Shown here: in pieces, positions 26,417 to 35,881 of the stretch
Numbering within the stretch: the first letter of the stretch is position 1
Layout: the number at the start of each line of letters is the position of its first letter
Assembly: GCA_023441055.1 (NCBI GenBank)
Contig: JAEZQY010000017.1
Coordinates: 62,001 to 126,000 of the forward strand
Reading direction: 5' to 3'
DNA length: 64,000 nucleotides
DNA from: Bacillota bacterium
Lineage (GTDB): Bacteria; Bacillota; Bacilli; Paenibacillales; UBA4045
Notes under the pieces: model-generated
What the model was told of the DNA's origin: nothing
What the model saw: only the letters and a program-made list of their open reading frames with translations
Databases searched by the model: none
Translations under genes and position numbers: made by a program

Positions 26417-26494
26417 GCGTGCAGTGCCGGAATGTGATGCTGCAAGCTGCGGAACGAGGTAATGGGGGCGTGCAGTGCCGGAAAGTGATGCTGC
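26417..26494 (+). repeat. 51-bp-period repeat cluster, upstream end of glucan operon
   Basis: Two 27-base units, 26417-26443 and 26468-26494, share GCGTGCAGTGCCGGAA followed by NGTGATGCTGC and are exactly 51 bases apart; the spacers (GAACGAGGTNATGGGGG) are also conserved. They are inverted relative to the related units at 16494-16571, so the operon is bracketed by inverted copies. A short open frame across them is just the repeat read in frame and has no ribosome site. Confidence 0.7.
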
Positions 26495-26545
26495 GTAGCG
26501 CAGAACGAGGTTATGGGGGCTGGTTGATGAGTTTCGTGAGATGTA

Positions 26546-26726
26546 TAAAGTGCAGGTGGATGACGGTTTTCTTACAGTTAAGCTCCTCTGACCTGCAGAA
26601 AGTGCAGGTTGCGGGGGCCTACTTGGAGTTTTCGAGCTAAAATCGGCGATTAAGATGCATTTTCTGCAGGTCGCATGTCTGTATGATGTGAATCGAGGGT
26701 ATTGTGATGCAGTTTCTGCAGGTGGC
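26546..26726. repeat. CTGCAG-centred palindromic repeats
   Basis: Four related words lie in 180 bases. AAAGTGCAGGT near 26546 and GACCTGCAGAAAGTGCAGGTTGC at 26590-26612 face the direct pair GATGCATTTTCTGCAGGTCGC (26654) and GATGCAGTTTCTGCAGGTGGC (26706), the last two 52 bases apart. The second and third form an inverted repeat with one mismatch. With the cre site and the 51-bp repeats these account for most of the 671-base gene-free stretch 26177-26847; no small gene is convincing there. Confidence 0.55.
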
Positions 26727-26847
26727 GGTGCGGCAAATAGGGCTAGGGTGCCGGAATCTGCAGCTGCAGGAGCGCTGCGAGGTAACAGGTACGTTCACAG
26801 CGCTCACGCTGGTCGTCTATGTAATCGACACACTCCTGCAGCGGAAA

Positions 26848-27501
26848 CTACTCCCAAGCAAATCCGACGGCTTGCAGCCAGGCACGAGCAATTATCATAT
26901 GACCGGTTTGGACTGGATGAACGCGATCCAGGGCAAGCTCCATCGAATAATGATGCGCTAAGTAGCGGTCGAATGCTTGTTGAACATCTACGAACACAGC
27001 GCCATGACGGCTTGCCACTCGCTGCATCGCTTCACCGTAGGTACAAGTCATCTGGCGGACACGATCCTGGACGTTCGCTTCAATGAAGAACGGCGACATC
27101 AGGATCACACCTTCTATCCCGTGCTGCTTGGACGTAGAAACCAACTCATCCAGCGTCTGCTCATACTCCTTAAGTGAGATATGCCAGTCACGCAGATGCC
27201 GGCGATTGAAGTGCCGGATGACATCGTTAACTCCGACCATGATGGATAGCCAGTTCGGGTTCAAATCCAATACATCGGTCTGCCACCGCTGTTTCAGTTC
27301 ACGGACGGTATTACCGCTGATGCCCATATTGACGATGCGGATTTCCTGTGTCGGATCTGCTGCTTCGAGCAGCGCATTGATGTGGGAGACATATCCGTTG
27401 CCGAGTGCGTCTCCTTTCCCTTCGCCGATCGGTCTTTCCCGGCCGCAATCGGTAATGGAATCTCCGATCATGACAAGCTTGGAATGCGGAGGTATGATCA
27501 T
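26848..27501 (-). CDS. SGNH/GDSL-family hydrolase
   Basis: 217-residue esterase/lipase-like protein without a signal peptide. Block I VMIGDSITDCG has the catalytic serine, block II gives glycine in NMGISGNT, block III is VGVNDV, and block V DRVHPVQTGH carries the Asp-His pair near the C terminus. Cytoplasmic relatives remove acetyl groups from sugars, so deacetylation of imported oligosaccharides is possible. Single gene on the minus strand, divergent from the lipoprotein gene. Confidence 0.88.
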   Translation of the reverse strand: MIIPPHSKLVMIGDSITDCGRERPIGEGKGDALGNGYVSHINALLEAADPTQEIRIVNMGISGNTVRELKQRWQTDVLDLNPNWLSIMVGVNDVIRHFNRRHLRDWHISLKEYEQTLDELVSTSKQHGIEGVILMSPFFIEANVQDRVRQMTCTYGEAMQRVASRHGAVFVDVQQAFDRYLAHHYSMELALDRVHPVQTGHMIIARAWLQAVGFAWE

Positions 27502-27668
27502 GGGGTAACGCTCCTTATCTGTTGAGTGTTTAAGAAGTTACATGTATGAACAATCTGATCGTATCATAATTGAAGATGGACTTCACTTAGCCCGTGTAAC
27601 ATTATGTCTTATGAACTCGTCATACATCAAGGAAAGAGAGACCAACAACAAGAGAAGAGGATAACGCT

Positions 27669-28712
27669 ATGAGAAAGATTCACTTCAGTTTGTTATTAGC
27701 AGTCGCCATGCTTAGCGCATGCAGCGCGAACGGGACCGAGCTCGGTGACGAGAAGCATACTATCCAGCAATCGGAAGACGGTAATACGGCTATTGTAACG
27801 GATCAAGAGGGAGAGGCTCAGCCCGTTGTCGGTCAGCAGCCTTACGATGAGCATAGTCCAGCAACAGAACAAGGCACCGAGACGAAGGTTGATCAATTTA
27901 TCGCGGACGGCTTCAAGGTAGAACAAGCGCATGTATTCACACAACAATTCGAAGGTCTCGGGCTAGTAACCGTTACACCTGTGACGAAGTTCGGCAGCTC
28001 TGAACAATTCCCTGTCTCCCTTATTCTGACCGGCAGCGACTTCGAAATCGTACTTACGCCGGAGAGATCGCCTGGTTATCCACTATTCAGTTCATTCGAA
28101 GCGATCGCCTTCAAGGATCTGGATAGCTCCGGCGCTTCGGCTGGATTCACGGATATTATTGTCATCGCGAATTTCATAACAGGAGCAGGTCAGGACGGCG
28201 CGAAGCCATACTCGGATGTATTCCTCTTCAAGCATGATGGCCAGAGTGGATTCACAGAGGATACCGTGCTGGAGCGCCATATCATCGAAGCTGCCGACAC
28301 TCGTACGTTAACTGTAAGACAAGTGTTGGACCTGGCTAGTGGTGAGCAGATGTCCAACGATGTCGATGTGAACAAGCTCTTAGGTACATATAAGCTGCTA
28401 GAATCAAATGAATATCGATTCTCTGAAATCATCATCAAGCAGGTGAAGGATAATCGGTTGATCTTCGATTTAGATGCTTATGTGGTTCGAGGCGGCAAGG
28501 AAGGATTGGAGATGGGAAATGTTAATCTCGGCACACTGATTGATGCCGAAGCCGAGCTGAAGGACAGCACTGCTGTCTACAAGTATGAGGATGGTTTCGT
28601 CATGAGCTTCCACTTCGAGACGGACGGTACGTTCACAATCACCGAAGATCTAGCCGAGGCTACCCCGTTCGGCCACGGCGTAACGGTATCCGGTAAATAT
28701 GGGAAGGAATAG
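27669..28712 (+). CDS. Lipoprotein of unknown function
   Basis: 347 residues with a lipoprotein signal ending AMLSAC at Cys18. The next 55 or so residues are acidic and Gln/Thr-rich, a probable flexible tether, followed by a beta-rich body of about 270 residues with repeated aromatic-Asp motifs (SDVFLFKHDGQSGF). I do not recognise a family. Preceded by AGAGGATAACGCT; closed by a strong terminator. Likely displayed on the outer face of the membrane. Confidence 0.75.
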   Translation: MRKIHFSLLLAVAMLSACSANGTELGDEKHTIQQSEDGNTAIVTDQEGEAQPVVGQQPYDEHSPATEQGTETKVDQFIADGFKVEQAHVFTQQFEGLGLVTVTPVTKFGSSEQFPVSLILTGSDFEIVLTPERSPGYPLFSSFEAIAFKDLDSSGASAGFTDIIVIANFITGAGQDGAKPYSDVFLFKHDGQSGFTEDTVLERHIIEAADTRTLTVRQVLDLASGEQMSNDVDVNKLLGTYKLLESNEYRFSEIIIKQVKDNRLIFDLDAYVVRGGKEGLEMGNVNLGTLIDAEAELKDSTAVYKYEDGFVMSFHFETDGTFTITEDLAEATPFGHGVTVSGKYGKE

Positions 28713-28721
28713 GTAAGTGAG

Positions 28722-28769
28722 CTAAGCGCTTATACCTGCTGTACATTAATAGCAGATATAAGCGCTTAG
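28722..28769. terminator. Bidirectional terminator
   Basis: CTAAGCGCTTATACCTGCT (28722-28740) pairs with AGCAGATATAAGCGCTTAG (28751-28769), 19 bp with one mismatch and a 10-base loop, followed by TTCTATATATG. It lies between two convergent genes. Confidence 0.85.
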
Positions 28770-28785
28770 TTCTATATATGACTCT

Positions 28786-31035
28786 TTATTGTGCGTAAAC
28801 TCTGATCTCCACGACAGCGGCATAATCAGAACCATTCGTTGATTCGACAATCAGACGCAGGCTTGTTGTCTCTATGGGAGCGTCCAGCTTAATTAGATTC
28901 ATACGCTGGCGATTATTCCTAGTACGAGCAATCGATTGCCAATAGCCCGATATTTTCGCTTCAATCCGATACGACTTGACCAGCTCGGGAATGACATCGA
29001 ACGGCGTGCGCATGAAGTGAAGGTTGTTGATGTATTCATTCACATCATCATTGAAGATGATCTGAATGTCAGTGAACCGAATCGGTTCTTGCCACGCCAG
29101 CATCAACCACTCTTCCTTATCAGCCTCACACTTATTGGACTGCCACATATTCGGACCAGCGAACGGTCGATTGAAGCCGTTCACTGCTTGAAACGGTGCG
29201 AATGCATGACTGTCCGACCGCATACGCATGCAGAACAGCTTACGCTGAACTGGCTTCATGCTCCATTGCAGCACAGGCTGCTCGAAGTCCTTCACCTCAA
29301 GCGCATCTGCAGGTCCAGTCTGCATCATCCTCACGAATGACAGCAAACCTGTGATCGGACGATGAGATAGATGCAAGGAGAGCGACGGGTTCTTCCGAAT
29401 GATTAAGAACACATTCCTCCTGCTGTCTGGCCGCCATGCGAGATCCAGCTTTACCCATCTGCTCGATCCTCTAGCAACCTGAACAGCAGTCTCCATGATT
29501 CGTTTCTCAGGGATATAGTTCTCTCCACGGCCTGTATCCCATAATTCTACCGTTAGTGTAGAGTCCTCTGACGCATCCACCAACAGCTCGAATTCAGACA
29601 GCACCGGATCAACTGGGAGCAGGATAGCTGCATCCGTGTGTAATGGAAATCGTTCATCAGACGCAACCTGAATACTCCGCATCGTGGAGGAGGCCGAAAG
29701 CTCCGCTTCTCTAGCCAGGTTAAGCGAATCATCATAGGCGAAGCCAATCATTGAAGCATCTTGACGCAACAGCTGTTGCTGCAATTCGCTCATATGATGC
29801 GCATATAGCGTACGAGGGGTTACTCCTCTCCTTACACACATAGCAGCTCCAGTCCCCGCAGCCTCGCCCATCACCGCGCAGGTCGCCATCACTCTGGTCG
29901 TTCCGAAAGCGATATGCGAGGCGCTGATGTTGCGGCCCGCGAACAACAGGTTGCTAACATTAGCAGAATATAGGCTTCGGAATGGTATGTGATAGATCCC
30001 ATTAGCGTAGTAATGCTTCGAGCCGCCCTCAGTCGCATACATCCCTTGCGGCGGATGCAGATCAATCGACCAGCCGCCGTACCCGATCGTATCCGCGAAC
30101 ACCTTTTGCTCTACAATATCATTCTGGTTCAACACATAGTCACCAACGAACCTGCGATACTCCCGCTTCCCAGGGATGGCGCCGACCCATTCCAGGGTTA
30201 GCGTATCAGCTTCGAATCGTCCGGAATTCTTAATGTAATCCCATATACCATAGATCGCCGACCATAGCTCATCTCGAATCATCTCGTTGTCATAGGTCGA
30301 GTCGACCTCTCCGCCCCATTCAATCCACCAATAATGACAGCCTGAATCGCCGCTGCGAATCACCCGATTCATCGGAATCGAGGTTTGCGTTATATCTTTA
30401 GCAAAGCTGGGTGGAACAAACTTCACTGGGTGCCCCGCATCCTTGGTGTAGAACAGAATCGTGCTGCCTAGCGTGATGTCGTCTGCTTGCTCCGGCGCCA
30501 AATTCTCGTTGTATTCTGCGCTCGCTTCTCGGCCAATCCTATAATCTGCTCCTGCAAGATACCCAACTAATCCATCGCCAGTACAGTCCAGGAAGTACTG
30601 ACTTTCATACCGAATACGACGTTCAGAGCCCATCATCCACCCGGTTACAGAGATGATCTGACGGCCCCCAGATGCGTCTACCGCCTCAACATCGCTGACA
30701 TCGGTATTCAGGAACAGCTGTATATTCGGCTCATCCTTCACCTTCTCCAGCAGCACCAAATCCCAGATATAGGGATTGCCATCTGGATTGCGATATTGAT
30801 TCTCAAGATACAGCTCTCCCATAATGCCGGTCTCTCTCGCATACCGATTCACACCCGTAGCGGATGCACCGCTGACCCACACGCGAATCTCACTGCTGGA
30901 ATTACCGCCAAGCACTGGTCGATTATGAACAAGCGCCACAGTACGCCCCAACCGAGCCGCCGCCACTGCTGCGCATATCCCTGACAACCCGCCGCCGATT
31001 ACCGTTATATCGGTTTGTATAATTTCATGCTTCAT
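28786..31035 (-). CDS. FAD-dependent oxidoreductase (PF12831-type) with C-terminal beta domain
   Basis: 749 residues, no signal peptide. The FAD-binding motif is DITVIGGGLSGICAAVAAA (residues 9-27), followed by GGNSSSEIR and later FLDCTGDGLVGYLAG, typical of the FAD_oxidored family found in polysaccharide-use gene clusters. Residues after about 470 look like one or two beta-sandwich modules. Substrate unknown; a sugar-acid or glycoside oxidation in the same pathway as the aldolase is likely. Its ATG overlaps the aldolase stop by four bases. Confidence 0.85.
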   Translation of the reverse strand: MKHEIIQTDITVIGGGLSGICAAVAAARLGRTVALVHNRPVLGGNSSSEIRVWVSGASATGVNRYARETGIMGELYLENQYRNPDGNPYIWDLVLLEKVKDEPNIQLFLNTDVSDVEAVDASGGRQIISVTGWMMGSERRIRYESQYFLDCTGDGLVGYLAGADYRIGREASAEYNENLAPEQADDITLGSTILFYTKDAGHPVKFVPPSFAKDITQTSIPMNRVIRSGDSGCHYWWIEWGGEVDSTYDNEMIRDELWSAIYGIWDYIKNSGRFEADTLTLEWVGAIPGKREYRRFVGDYVLNQNDIVEQKVFADTIGYGGWSIDLHPPQGMYATEGGSKHYYANGIYHIPFRSLYSANVSNLLFAGRNISASHIAFGTTRVMATCAVMGEAAGTGAAMCVRRGVTPRTLYAHHMSELQQQLLRQDASMIGFAYDDSLNLAREAELSASSTMRSIQVASDERFPLHTDAAILLPVDPVLSEFELLVDASEDSTLTVELWDTGRGENYIPEKRIMETAVQVARGSSRWVKLDLAWRPDSRRNVFLIIRKNPSLSLHLSHRPITGLLSFVRMMQTGPADALEVKDFEQPVLQWSMKPVQRKLFCMRMRSDSHAFAPFQAVNGFNRPFAGPNMWQSNKCEADKEEWLMLAWQEPIRFTDIQIIFNDDVNEYINNLHFMRTPFDVIPELVKSYRIEAKISGYWQSIARTRNNRQRMNLIKLDAPIETTSLRLIVESTNGSDYAAVVEIRVYAQ

Positions 31036-31940
31036 TGCGCGTTCACGACCTGTTCCATGATCTGCTCATACAAGCGATGCACACGAGGCATATGCTGTTC
31101 CGCAAGCGGCGGTAGCGGCAGACGAGGCGCGCCACAGTCAATGCCTCTCATCCGAATGAGCTGCTTGATCGTGCCGAACAGCCCCAGCTCCCTCATTTCG
31201 GTGATGAATCGATTGACGACCACCTGTGCTTGCTGTGCGGCCACAATATCACCTAACTGATACGCCTTCTCGATTGCGAGGAACAGCTCGGGCATGACGC
31301 CATAGGTTCCGCCAATGCCACCGCTGGCCCCCATCACTCGACCAGCCAGATACTGTTGGTCCGGACCGTTGAATATCACCAAATTTTCTCCACCAACAGC
31401 CTTGAACTGCTCGAGCTCATAGGTGCTGAAGCTGGTTGTCTTCATACCGATCAACCGCTCATGATCACATAGCTCACGCAGGAAGGAGGTTGTCATCGTA
31501 AATCCAGTGGATGCCGGGATGTTATAGATAATAAACGGGAGCTCTACCCGGTTCATCATAGCCAGCCAATGCTGCTTAACGGCTTGCTCGGAATAGGCGT
31601 AATAGAAAGGTGGGATCGAAGAGATTGCATCGGCACCAGCAGCTTCAGCATGCTCGGCCAGCTGTACACTGTCCTCCGTGGTGATCGCACCCACATGAGC
31701 GATCACCACCACCTCTCCTCTTGCCTCAGCAACTACAGCTTCCAGCATCTGCTTTCGCTCCGCCGTCGACTGCAGCATGCCTTCCCCGGTGCCTCCACCG
31801 ACATATAATCCATTGACGCCCTTATTGATCAACCAGCGTGTAAGCGACCCGGCAGCTTCCGTATTGATACGGCCCTGCTGGTCATAGCAGGAATTCATCG
31901 CGACATATACGCCTGTTAACCGTGGATCAATGATCTTCAT
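31032..31940 (-). CDS. N-acetylneuraminate-lyase-like aldolase (DapA/NAL superfamily)
   Basis: 302 residues, TIM-barrel class I aldolase. The Schiff-base Lys167 is in IGMKTTS and the catalytic Tyr139 in IIYNIPASTG, the same spacing as E. coli NanA (Tyr137, Lys165); the carboxylate loop is GGGTGEG. The late motif GASGGIGGTYGVMPE also resembles neuraminate lyases more than DapA. The alternative is a keto-deoxy-sugar-acid aldolase. Start ATG 31940 follows GGAGGAG. It sits between the sialidase-like gene and the FAD oxidoreductase. Confidence 0.82.
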   Translation of the reverse strand: MKIIDPRLTGVYVAMNSCYDQQGRINTEAAGSLTRWLINKGVNGLYVGGGTGEGMLQSTAERKQMLEAVVAEARGEVVVIAHVGAITTEDSVQLAEHAEAAGADAISSIPPFYYAYSEQAVKQHWLAMMNRVELPFIIYNIPASTGFTMTTSFLRELCDHERLIGMKTTSFSTYELEQFKAVGGENLVIFNGPDQQYLAGRVMGASGGIGGTYGVMPELFLAIEKAYQLGDIVAAQQAQVVVNRFITEMRELGLFGTIKQLIRMRGIDCGAPRLPLPPLAEQHMPRVHRLYEQIMEQVVNAQ

Positions 31941-31991
31941 AGATGTTCTCCTCCGTTTAGATCCTGTTGTGTCTATCATTTTCAATAGTAC

Positions 31992-34076
31992 TTAGTAAAC
32001 TACGATATCATCCCAGAAAGATTCGCCTTGAGATGCACCCGTGCTGTTGATCCGCACCTCCGACAGCTCTGCAACAGTACCGCGGAAAGTAAAGTCATCT
32101 GCCAGCAGAACATCATCCACATAGATGTCGCAGGTTTGATCAACGATGTTCGCCACAATCCTGACCAAATACCATTGATCCGCCGAATACCCGGACTGAA
32201 TAACAGATTTTGCCGCGCCGTTGTAACTGTAAATCGTTCCGTTCGAATCGAATGCTACGGTTACCCCATTCACGCCGGACGCATTTCGAAGGCTAACACC
32301 GAATACTCCGTCTGTCTGCCGCATCCGCGCATTAAACTGAAGCGTAATCTCTTCCGTCGCAGAACTGAAGGCTCGCCGTGCATCTACCAGATGAGAGGAG
32401 CTGGTATCGGTTAGTTTCAAGCTCTTATCGCCATCGAACAGCGACGCTTCAACCACTGCACTGCCGCCTGCCGTGCCGATCGACCAGCCCGTAGGAGGCA
32501 ATCCGCTGGACATCGCACTGAAGTTGTCAAACATTCGCCAATGAAGTCCATCCCAATTCAATTCATAACGCACAATATTAGGTCGATCTGAAGACGAAGC
32601 TTTCTGATAGGTGATCACATGGAGATAAGTGTCACCGGATTTAGTAATCAAGTAAGGCTCCGCATAATAGGAATCACCCGCTGAGAATGTATTGCTGTCC
32701 AGAATCGAATATGTCTCCAGCTCAAGCGTCTCTGGATTCAGCTTGTAAATTACAAGATGAGTAGTCGACCCTTCAATGTTGCGCGACAGCAAATAAAAAT
32801 CTTCGCCTACTGTGAACAATTTTGGCCGCCCGATATAATTGATTGCCGAGTACGTCGCTGTCCAGTTAGACTGGGCCACCAAATTGAAGCTGTCATCTGT
32901 CTTAACAATGCGGGTCACTTGATCATCGCCACGGGCAATAATGATGAATCCGTCATCTACCTTCTCGATCGAGCTCTCATTGAATGCGAAGCCAAATTCG
33001 GTTCTCAAATTCCTCACATAACTCCACGTTGCACCGTTATCGGTCGTCTTAATAACATGGACTGCTCGCTGACCGCCGGTCAATTCCGGGAATGACATCG
33101 CTAGCATGTACACAGTTCCATGATCGTTGTAATCATCGAAGAAGTACCCATAGGAATAAGAGCCGACTTGCGGGAATGCTCCCTCATCGGTGAAGCTGTC
33201 GCCGTCGTCCGTTGATTTGAATACCCTGACACCCATTCTGTCTTTCGTTCCGCCTATCTGCTGATCCACATAATTGTATAACGTTCCATCCGGCATCCTC
33301 ATCAGCTCCGGATTCTGATTAATAACACCGGTCGTATTATCAGTCGTGGTGCGGGATGTGACTGTGCCCAGTAGAGGGTTGTAGATCATCGTCTCCAGTG
33401 ATGCCTGCGGTTCCATATAGTGAGCAGATCCTCGCTTATAGGAGATCACAACCTTACTGTCGTTAATCTTCATCAAAGTAGGAAACGCCAAATATCGATC
33501 TACCCCTGTCGGATCCGCATCGAACAGCGTCTGCATATTGATGCCTTCTGCCGCAATCGGTACAGGCAATCCACTATTCTTGTACAGCGGCGGGCTCTCG
33601 CCCTCCGGCACGAACACAACCGCATCCGCTCCAACATACCCGTCGGCATTATTGGACAGCTCCACATAACCCGATGTACCAGTAGCAAAGGCGAACGTAT
33701 CGAGGTACAACCACTTTGCACCGCTCATCGTCTGGTTGACCGGATAAGTAGCGGATCCCCCGGAATGGACCACGACGAAAGGCGCATTCGTCGCACGATT
33801 GCTATGAGCCGGATACCAAATATACACATCATAATTACCGGCAGTTGGGATTAATGGCGTCCATCTAGCCTTGATCGATCCGCTGCCTTTGCTGGCATAC
33901 CTAGAATTCTCGCCATAGTGACCGGCAAGACCACTCGTAGTCCAAATTCCTGTCTCGCTATATCCGGCATCACCATTATCGATTAACAAGCTGGAAGCAC
34001 TGACTGACGAAGAAGCAAGACATGTGAACAGCAGCATCAAAAGCAAACCCGCAATCCATTGTCTACGTTTAACCAT
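31992..34076 (-). CDS. Secreted multidomain Asp-box (sialidase-like) protein
   Basis: 694 residues from ATG 34076. Sec signal peptide (about 1-28), then a golvesin/xanthan-lyase-type beta domain (about 30-160, ending VGADAVVFVPEG), a central beta-propeller with Asp-boxes STDDGDSFTDEG and TTDNGATWSYV, and a C-terminal jelly-roll domain (about 530-694) ending SFWDDIVVY. The propeller suggests an exo-sialidase or a related glycosidase or lyase; I could not assign the full catalytic triad. The adjoining neuraminate-lyase-like aldolase favours sialic acid or a similar keto acid. No cell-wall anchor seen, so probably released. Confidence 0.75.
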   Translation of the reverse strand: MVKRRQWIAGLLLMLLFTCLASSSVSASSLLIDNGDAGYSETGIWTTSGLAGHYGENSRYASKGSGSIKARWTPLIPTAGNYDVYIWYPAHSNRATNAPFVVVHSGGSATYPVNQTMSGAKWLYLDTFAFATGTSGYVELSNNADGYVGADAVVFVPEGESPPLYKNSGLPVPIAAEGINMQTLFDADPTGVDRYLAFPTLMKINDSKVVISYKRGSAHYMEPQASLETMIYNPLLGTVTSRTTTDNTTGVINQNPELMRMPDGTLYNYVDQQIGGTKDRMGVRVFKSTDDGDSFTDEGAFPQVGSYSYGYFFDDYNDHGTVYMLAMSFPELTGGQRAVHVIKTTDNGATWSYVRNLRTEFGFAFNESSIEKVDDGFIIIARGDDQVTRIVKTDDSFNLVAQSNWTATYSAINYIGRPKLFTVGEDFYLLSRNIEGSTTHLVIYKLNPETLELETYSILDSNTFSAGDSYYAEPYLITKSGDTYLHVITYQKASSSDRPNIVRYELNWDGLHWRMFDNFSAMSSGLPPTGWSIGTAGGSAVVEASLFDGDKSLKLTDTSSSHLVDARRAFSSATEEITLQFNARMRQTDGVFGVSLRNASGVNGVTVAFDSNGTIYSYNGAAKSVIQSGYSADQWYLVRIVANIVDQTCDIYVDDVLLADDFTFRGTVAELSEVRINSTGASQGESFWDDIVVY

Positions 34077-34121
34077 AATCCGATCACTTCTCCATTCATG
34101 AATCAGAATGAGGTCACAGCT

Positions 34122-34155
34122 CGAAACGAAGCCGCCCTCCAACAGGACGGCTTCA
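34122..34155 (-). promoter_or_regulatory. Hairpin between binding-protein and sialidase-like genes
   Basis: Minus strand GAAGCCGTCCTG / AGGGCGGCTTC with a short loop and no T-run, between the binding-protein stop and the next start. As in the glucan operon, it probably sets relative expression by protecting the upstream message. Confidence 0.6.
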
Positions 34156-34168
34156 TCAACGATTAGAC

Positions 34169-35791
34169 TTACTTATTCTTCTGATAGTACTCGTTATATT
34201 CCCGCGTTACGTCTTCCCAACCGCTAGCATATACCTTCTCCAGGAAGTCATCCCATGCACTTAGCGGCAGCTCGCCGTAGATAATCTTGGCTACAATCTC
34301 CACGTAATCTTTGGTGTAGATTTCCTTCTTATAGAATTCTGTCTCCTTCTCGGAAACTATGCCTAGCAATCCCTGCTGCTTATAATTGTCAAGCATGTAA
34401 TTAACACTCTTGTCGAGCCATTCCTTCTGATAGTCATACGATTCTGGAACGATCCTTTTCAACCACAGGTCGTCATCGTTCGGACGGCGGAACATCATCA
34501 GATGCCCGATCCACTTGGACAGATTGCCGAACTCCGGCTCCAGCTTCACGATCGTATCGCCTTCCACCTTATGGTGTACGCCTTCGACGCCATTCTTGAG
34601 CACGTTCCAGCCTTCGTCACTCAGCATCCAGTCGAATACTCGGATGATCTCAGCTTCCTTGCCCTTGGCCTTGTCAGTCAGCGCCCATGCGTTATAGATA
34701 CCGGCATTCGTCAATACTTGTTGCTCGTCCTTATATAGATCCGCTTGTGGCGCGGTCGGGAATTCAACGAGTTCAATCTCCGCTTCAGGCTGAATATTGC
34801 GCAGAATGTTCAAGTATCTGTCCAGGTTGCCTGCGAACATCCGCATAGATGCAGTTACGCCACGATTAAACTTGTCTTCCTTGGATGCGATTCCCTTGTT
34901 CGTGATCATATCCGGGTCCATTGACTTGTCATCCACTAGCTGCTTGTAGAATTCGAGCGCGTGTTTGAAACGGCCGTCCTTGGCGAATACGCCGTAGAAT
35001 ACCTCGCCGTTGCCATTGTCGTACCACAGCTTATCCGCATGCCATGCGCGTGCGAAGAACTCCAGGTTGATCGTACCGTTCATCGACATCAGCTCATTGG
35101 ATTCCGTAATGCCGTAAGTATCCGCCTTGCCGTTCTTATCTGGATCCCCGGTTGCTACGGCCTTGAAGAAGCTGCGCCAATCCTCGATCGTCTGCGGTGT
35201 CGACAGATTGAGCGCCTCCAGCCAATCCTTGCGAACACCCATGAAGTCCTCACGAACAATCGTTGATCGCGGAATCATATACGTCTTGCCGTCGTCTTCG
35301 CGCACAGCGTCAAACGAAGACTTATGCGTATATTCCATGATGTTAGGTGCATTCTGTAAGTATTCGTCAACCGGCAGCAGGATGTTGTTCTTGATCATCT
35401 CGTTGTACATATTGTCCATTGGCGGATCCATAATAATGACCTCTGGATAATCACCGGATGCCATCAGTACATTCCGCTTCTCCCAGATATTAGCGATTGG
35501 GACAGCCATCCATGTGATCTTGGCATTCGCCTTCTTATTGATTTCGTCTACCCAAGCATTGTTCTCGGGTACGAACTCAGAGCCTGCTCTTAGCATAATC
35601 GTGAACTCTACCGGCTCCTTGGGGGATTCTGCAGCGGGCTGCGACTGAGATTGATCAGATGTCTTGTTGGTATTGATATTCTCCTTCGTCGCCCCGTTAT
35701 TCGTCGTTCCTTGATTACCTTGCGAACATCCAAGCACAAGCACAATTAGCATAATCAATGCCATGCTTATTGCATACGTTCTCTTCAACAT
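34169..35791 (-). CDS. Oligosaccharide ABC transporter binding lipoprotein (YtcQ/LplA type)
   Basis: 540 residues, the long form typical of binding proteins that pair with LplB/YtcP permeases. Lipoprotein signal ends VLGC; a Asn/Thr/Ser-rich tether follows before the mature domain (PVEFTIMLRAGSEF). Start ATG 35791 follows GGGGAG by seven bases; the ATG seven codons earlier overlaps that site. Encoded just after the two permeases and before the sialidase-like enzyme. Confidence 0.92.
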   Translation of the reverse strand: MLKRTYAISMALIMLIVLVLGCSQGNQGTTNNGATKENINTNKTSDQSQSQPAAESPKEPVEFTIMLRAGSEFVPENNAWVDEINKKANAKITWMAVPIANIWEKRNVLMASGDYPEVIIMDPPMDNMYNEMIKNNILLPVDEYLQNAPNIMEYTHKSSFDAVREDDGKTYMIPRSTIVREDFMGVRKDWLEALNLSTPQTIEDWRSFFKAVATGDPDKNGKADTYGITESNELMSMNGTINLEFFARAWHADKLWYDNGNGEVFYGVFAKDGRFKHALEFYKQLVDDKSMDPDMITNKGIASKEDKFNRGVTASMRMFAGNLDRYLNILRNIQPEAEIELVEFPTAPQADLYKDEQQVLTNAGIYNAWALTDKAKGKEAEIIRVFDWMLSDEGWNVLKNGVEGVHHKVEGDTIVKLEPEFGNLSKWIGHLMMFRRPNDDDLWLKRIVPESYDYQKEWLDKSVNYMLDNYKQQGLLGIVSEKETEFYKKEIYTKDYVEIVAKIIYGELPLSAWDDFLEKVYASGWEDVTREYNEYYQKNK

Positions 35792-35881
35792 TGCATTACT
35801 CCCCTTCATCATGAATGTATATATAATCCCGTTGTTCAGGCAGATCAGACAACCTTTATTACGGGGATTATAACATGTTCA

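Noticed and set aside
26417..26494. Possible CRISPR array
   Set aside because: Only two units, the spacers between them are themselves conserved, and no cas gene is present.
16455..26494. Treating the glucan operon as a mobile island
   Set aside because: No transposase, integrase, tRNA end or direct target duplication; only the inverted repeats support it, so it is kept as a question.
26419..26640. 73-codon open frame over the 51-base repeats
   Set aside because: Simply the repeat read in frame (51 is divisible by three); no ribosome site, and the related copies at 16.5 kb contain stops.
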